In this document: in pieces, positions 52,501 to 55,009 of the stretch
Layout of the letters: every line of letters starts with the position of its first letter
Numbering within the stretch: position 1 is the first letter of the stretch
NCBI GenBank assembly: GCA_945875805.1
Contig: CAMCLY010000003.1
Location: forward strand, 1 to 55,009
DNA length: 55,009 nt
DNA from: an uncultured Myxococcales bacterium
GTDB lineage: Bacteria; Myxococcota_A; Bradymonadia; UBA4248
Reading direction: 5' to 3'
Notes under the pieces: model-generated
What the model saw: the letters and a program-made list of their open reading frames with translations, nothing else
Databases searched by the model: none
What the model was told of the DNA's origin: nothing
Translations under genes and position numbers: made by a program

Positions 52501-53014
52501 CATCGAAGACAGCGACCTCGACCTGGGACTCCTCGTCTCCATCGACCGAAACCTCCAACGCCTGCTCGAACTCGTCGCCGAAGTCCTCGCCTTCCACCTC
52601 GAAAAAATCTCAACCCCCATCCCCCCAGAACCCCTCGACGAGGAAGACGACACCGACGCCCTGCCACCCCCCGATCAAATGGATACGCAAAACAAACCGG
52701 GATGGTGGACTCGCCTCATACTCGCCATCAAATCCTTATTCCAATCCCAAAAACATGACGACGAAAACGCGCCCGACAACGACGCACAAGGCCTCCAACA
52801 AAAAAGAGAACTGGAAAAATCCGCCCGTCGTGATGCACAACGCCTCCAAAGACTCCGCGCCATACGATACCATTCAAAGGCATTTCTCTTTTATGGCGAC
52901 AATGACGTCCCGCCAGTCCTCGCCATCCAGGAAACCCTCGACTTCCTCGCCCAGTTCGATTTTGACAAAAATCCTTTACAGCGCGTCCGAAAACACCGCG
53001 ACGACGTCACTTGA
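49544..53014 (+). CDS. Polytopic membrane protein with degenerate superfamily-2-helicase-like core
   Basis: A 1156-aa protein. Five hydrophobic segments lie in the first 215 residues (about 4-23, 37-55, 80-105, 168-190 and 195-215). From about 290 the cytoplasmic part follows the order of an SF2 helicase: LWLMKGKSVLFYQP where a Walker A would be (near 312), CLVIVSRTSAAQDV, FVLLIEPSHIL in place of DEAH, and TATSQSSANR. A later beta module (FISFEGKYYQVRTI) resembles those in helicases of the Lhr/DUF1998 type. The P-loop glycines and the DE pair are missing, so ATPase activity is unlikely. The last 200 residues are acidic, then basic. It begins 20 bp after the two-TM gene and ends overlapping mutL by 8 bp. 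The helicase relation is an inference from motif order. Confidence 0.6.
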   Translation: MDNTFLYAILFSLFYLIPCLLCAKFNLKKPIRARQILMPVIAVLYCLIAMIGLQSLSDALSTSIQGNETWFECLAHQDLSILSIHVIFILNAVLAFVFLALKLALLPILKRIFSSDSMLDETAGLVAYEQKYGILEESDETNEMDEADGASGKWWILKPDARQFKRLFLGFYIAFFIVIAILYFVSYFHSEWTVFHVPFYPVFGILIFGEVFFALNGIEKIKEVEASTEPKRTLAPNFAALREELLGTFGEHILQDKIIEPGQIATIKDEDIADLISGEDSPETIVRAHFLALLHERHALNLNNIQSCLWLMKGKSVLFYQPFYRDLTDYLMLPIVKQFMRYQKCLVIVSRTSAAQDVCQWLQDALTAFSGTSSLWKAGILSTDADDLDAGILRFSDIYNRDILHAHREFFQHVGFVLLIEPSHILTTGQMGLRLLLAQCGTRNAHMDAENAMVFCACDRNCDGLVDALSHTLKTNLTLVTATSQSSANRTYLYWDTDGEDAHHVLMPDVSHYLGIGTEINLLALKHDIRPACWISGEQFATVDMKWIDGQYYPQMCSVANIPTNQAIFNELFEVQPNLWNISIHEKACYTVEDEFKNLYEMTRLYSTRTTDEGCFNVLSEHYLLRDYMIEHIQTLATDPKAIPTIVPDFARTERNIVLKIIMKMRMESVREHEIEKELTLAGLLKPGESTPARLNTLFEKYCGVTTPSLKPEWKNERQKDAMTTVPVRYCTIAQDTDLDVYAQKLRPAYFIAEDEFGNKYFVGSILYGHVFQAYLPGQFISFEGKYYQVRTITPENGIVLRRAADHLAGRTYYRQIQHIALKHWIPDDGLANHRTLTQWNHGSAQTLEITHGFADLTIHTHGYVESSRPCDLKHARFYQLNAIPDRQYTHKSVLKLTLPNSTPAIRYTLCLLLNEIFKTLYPKAYPYICATTTIQSDTLGFMQHAMPSFEDDTPSPQNLPPTPQTQDDTIPQSPLISDDTPFVYFIEDSDLDLGLLVSIDRNLQRLLELVAEVLAFHLEKISTPIPPEPLDEEDDTDALPPPDQMDTQNKPGWWTRLILAIKSLFQSQKHDDENAPDNDAQGLQQKRELEKSARRDAQRLQRLRAIRYHSKAFLFYGDNDVPPVLAIQETLDFLAQFDFDKNPLQRVRKHRDDVT

Positions 53015-54926
53015 CAAACCCCGTGCGCAAAAAACGTTTCTCAAGTTCCGCACGCGTGATCACAAAATGAACCGGTCGCCCGTGCGGACAGTTGGAACGG
53101 AACCCCGTTTCGTCCATCAGACGAAATAATTCCGCCACCTCCGACGGCGACAACTTTTGACCCGCTCGAATCGACTTGTGACACGCCATCGTCGCCAAAA
53201 TGTTGTCACGGATATCCTCAAATTGCGTGGCACGACCACTCTCACCAAGGTCCAGCAACGCATCGCGCACAATGGCCTGATAATCATAATTCACCAGACT
53301 CTCCGGCACCGCACGAATCGCATGGGTGTGATTGCCAAGATCGTCAATCTGAAAGCCGATCTTCTCAAAAAAATCCTGATACTCCACCAGCAAATCACTC
53401 AGCCGACCGTCCAGAGACAACAAAAGCGGAAACAAAAGCCCCTGTGAAGAGACAGGCAACACATCGTCTGCCACTTTTTTGAGCCGTTCATAATTGATGC
53501 GTTCATGCGCCGCATGCTGATCGATGAGCACGAGGTTATCCCCATCCGCACAAATGAGATACGTCAGCGCATATTGTCCAATGTAGGTCAGGTTAGAAAA
53601 ATATCCCCGGGAACCAGACGCCTCGGACGCATCCCGCACCACCGACGGCCCCAGCGCAAGCGGCACCTGCGTCCCCACAGACGTCAAGACTTCCGGACGC
53701 GACGGCGCCTCAGGCGGTGCAACCAGCTCGTCAAAAAATGACAACGCCTCACTGACCTTGCGCTCGGTCTCCCTCGACACGACGCATTCCCCCACCTCAG
53801 ACGACGCACGCCGCCCCTGATAGGCAAATGAATCCGACAGACCATAGTCGCGACTCAGATTGTCTTCGGGCGGACGAAATGCCGATTCCGGCAACGACGC
53901 CGATTCCTCCCCACGCTCACTGCGTATCCACGGCGTCTTTTCAAGCGACTGGCGCAACGCACGATATACCGCCCTAAACACCACATCCGGAGACTGAAAC
54001 CGTATCTCGTGTTTGGTCGGATGAACATTGACATCGACAAGATCAAGCGGAATCGTCAAAAACAACACCACACATGGCTGCCTGCCATGCAAAAATTCCT
54101 TGTACGCCTGACTGATGGCCCCGTTGATCGTCTTGTCCCGCACAATGCGACGATTCACAAACGTATAAATACGACCGGCACTCGATTGCACAAAATCAGG
54201 CGCACAATACAGCCCGTCCACCGTCACATCCCCCAATATCGTATACGTGATCGGATAGAGATGCTCGTAAAGCGTACGACCAAAAACCGCAAGCGCCCTG
54301 TCGCCAAGCGTCCGATGCTTCGGAAACTCGCATTTGACCCGACCATCAAACGTCAGTTTCCACCGCACCTCATGACAAGCCAGCGCAAACGACTCCACAA
54401 CCTCATACACTCGCCGCATTTCCGTCGCCGCCGTCTTCAAAAATTTCAAACGCGCCGGCGTATTAAAAAACAAATCCTCCAACACGATCTGCGTCCCCGC
54501 TGGAGCCGCAGTTTCGCGAAATTCCGTCACCTCCGAACCCTCCACATGGAGGTAAGTCCCCAACGCATCACCACGCCGCTGCGTCGTCAACGACAATCGA
54601 GACACCGCCGCCATCGACGCCAATGCCTCCCCGCGAAAACCCATCGTCGATATCGACGCCAAATCCTCCGAACGATGTATCTTCGACGTCGCATGACGCA
54701 AAATACTCACCTTCGCATCCTCCGGACTCATCCCACATCCGTTGTCGCACACACAAAGCCGCTTCCGCCCTGCCTCCTCAAGCTCAATCTCGATTTCATC
54801 CGCCCCCGCATCCAGGGCATTTTCTACCAGTTCCTTGACGGCACTCGAGGCTCGCTCCAACACCTCGCCCGCCGCCAGTTGATCGCACAATGCCTTGGGT
54901 AAAACATGGATGACTTGTTCTGACAT
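53007..54926 (-). CDS. mutL: DNA mismatch repair protein MutL with endonuclease motif
   Basis: A 639-aa GHKL-ATPase that couples mismatch recognition by MutS to downstream repair. N-terminal motifs are complete: VKELVENALDAGA, DNGCGM, GFRGEALASM and the later FVNRRIVRDKTI. The C-terminal dimerisation domain carries the metal-site motif DQHAAHERINYE (from Asp469) together with ACHKSIRAG and CPHGRPVH, so this MutL should nick DNA itself, as in bacteria without MutH. The start at 54926 is supported by AGGAGG; an in-frame extension to 55007 runs through an intergenic element and is rejected. The 3' end overlaps the convergent membrane gene by eight bases. Confidence 0.96.
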   Translation of the reverse strand: MSEQVIHVLPKALCDQLAAGEVLERASSAVKELVENALDAGADEIEIELEEAGRKRLCVCDNGCGMSPEDAKVSILRHATSKIHRSEDLASISTMGFRGEALASMAAVSRLSLTTQRRGDALGTYLHVEGSEVTEFRETAAPAGTQIVLEDLFFNTPARLKFLKTAATEMRRVYEVVESFALACHEVRWKLTFDGRVKCEFPKHRTLGDRALAVFGRTLYEHLYPITYTILGDVTVDGLYCAPDFVQSSAGRIYTFVNRRIVRDKTINGAISQAYKEFLHGRQPCVVLFLTIPLDLVDVNVHPTKHEIRFQSPDVVFRAVYRALRQSLEKTPWIRSERGEESASLPESAFRPPEDNLSRDYGLSDSFAYQGRRASSEVGECVVSRETERKVSEALSFFDELVAPPEAPSRPEVLTSVGTQVPLALGPSVVRDASEASGSRGYFSNLTYIGQYALTYLICADGDNLVLIDQHAAHERINYERLKKVADDVLPVSSQGLLFPLLLSLDGRLSDLLVEYQDFFEKIGFQIDDLGNHTHAIRAVPESLVNYDYQAIVRDALLDLGESGRATQFEDIRDNILATMACHKSIRAGQKLSPSEVAELFRLMDETGFRSNCPHGRPVHFVITRAELEKRFLRTGFVK

Positions 54927-54966
54927 GGCGTCCTCCTCTTCAACTCCAGGATCGCTTTTTTGGGGA

Positions 54967-55009
54967 GGGGGAAGCCTCCCCCCAACGCCGCTATTTGCCT
55001 GCGGCAAAT
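54967..55009 (+). repeat. G-tract hairpin plus truncated bulged-G hairpin (locus E)
   Basis: A T run, a GGGGG...CCCCCC hairpin (54967-54983), then CGCCGCTATTTGCC-TGC-GGCAAAT cut by the window end. In reverse orientation this is ATTTGCC...GGCAAATAG, the same pattern as loci A and C. It lies upstream of mutL. Confidence 0.65.

Overview
The window looks like a chromosomal segment of a GC-rich Myxococcota/Bradymonadota-type bacterium (the former Deltaproteobacteria). The evidence is a Hanks-type Ser/Thr kinase with a Pro/Lys-rich tail, many cysteine-rich lipoproteins, a very large TPR protein, a C-terminal MYXO-CTERM-like sorting tail on an FG-GAP/Ig-like protein, and ordinary Gram-negative housekeeping genes (uvrA, rluD-type, aarF/ubiB, metH, miaA, mutL). 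This placement is inferred; no rRNA gene is present.

Layout. 0.2-6.6 kb: a UvrA-type excinuclease subunit (-), then an RluA-family pseudouridine synthase, an AarF/UbiB kinase and a small Cys-rich lipoprotein (+). 7.1-11.5 kb: a reverse rubrerythrin (-), then an overlapping pair (+) made of a protein with an eCIS-core-like zinc motif, a peptidoglycan-binding domain and a VgrG3-type muramidase domain, followed by a lipoprotein with DUF285 repeats; the second half of this pair is strikingly AT-rich. 11.7-23.3 kb: a 1629-aa TPR protein and a coupled operon (small exported protein, rifampicin-phosphotransferase-like enzyme, MetH), all on the minus strand. 24-31 kb: a lipoprotein with an internal duplication, the FG-GAP/MYXO-CTERM protein, the Ser/Thr kinase and a small lipoprotein. 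31.3-38.7 kb: a beta-barrel protein, miaA, a three-gene coupled operon (lipoprotein, M15-type peptidase, McjB-like transglutaminase-fold protein), two paralogous Cys-rich lipoproteins and a second probable barrel protein. 39-53 kb: a protein with tandem PqqD-like segments and a MidA-like methyltransferase, then a four-gene membrane system: a membrane-anchored vWA protein, a 1236-aa tubulin/FtsZ-superfamily protein, a 686-aa two-TM protein and a 1156-aa polytopic protein with a degenerate helicase-like core. mutL (-) closes the window.

The most unusual features are the tubulin-like membrane system; the muramidase/lipoprotein pair, which resembles an effector and its immunity partner; and two families of intergenic structured elements. 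One family is a set of about 16 short hairpins whose stems vary in sequence with compensatory changes, yet mostly keep the pattern G-TAT...ATA with an unpaired G on the 5' side; most lie just after stop codons. The second is a longer element: a T run, a G-tract hairpin, a roughly 49-nt covarying palindrome and a conserved tail.

Genes appear to work in small translationally coupled groups: ATGA overlap at the RPH-like/metH junction, 17-nt overlap of the muramidase and lipoprotein genes, and stop-SD overlap in the M15 operon. No tRNA, rRNA, CRISPR array or insertion sequence was recognised.
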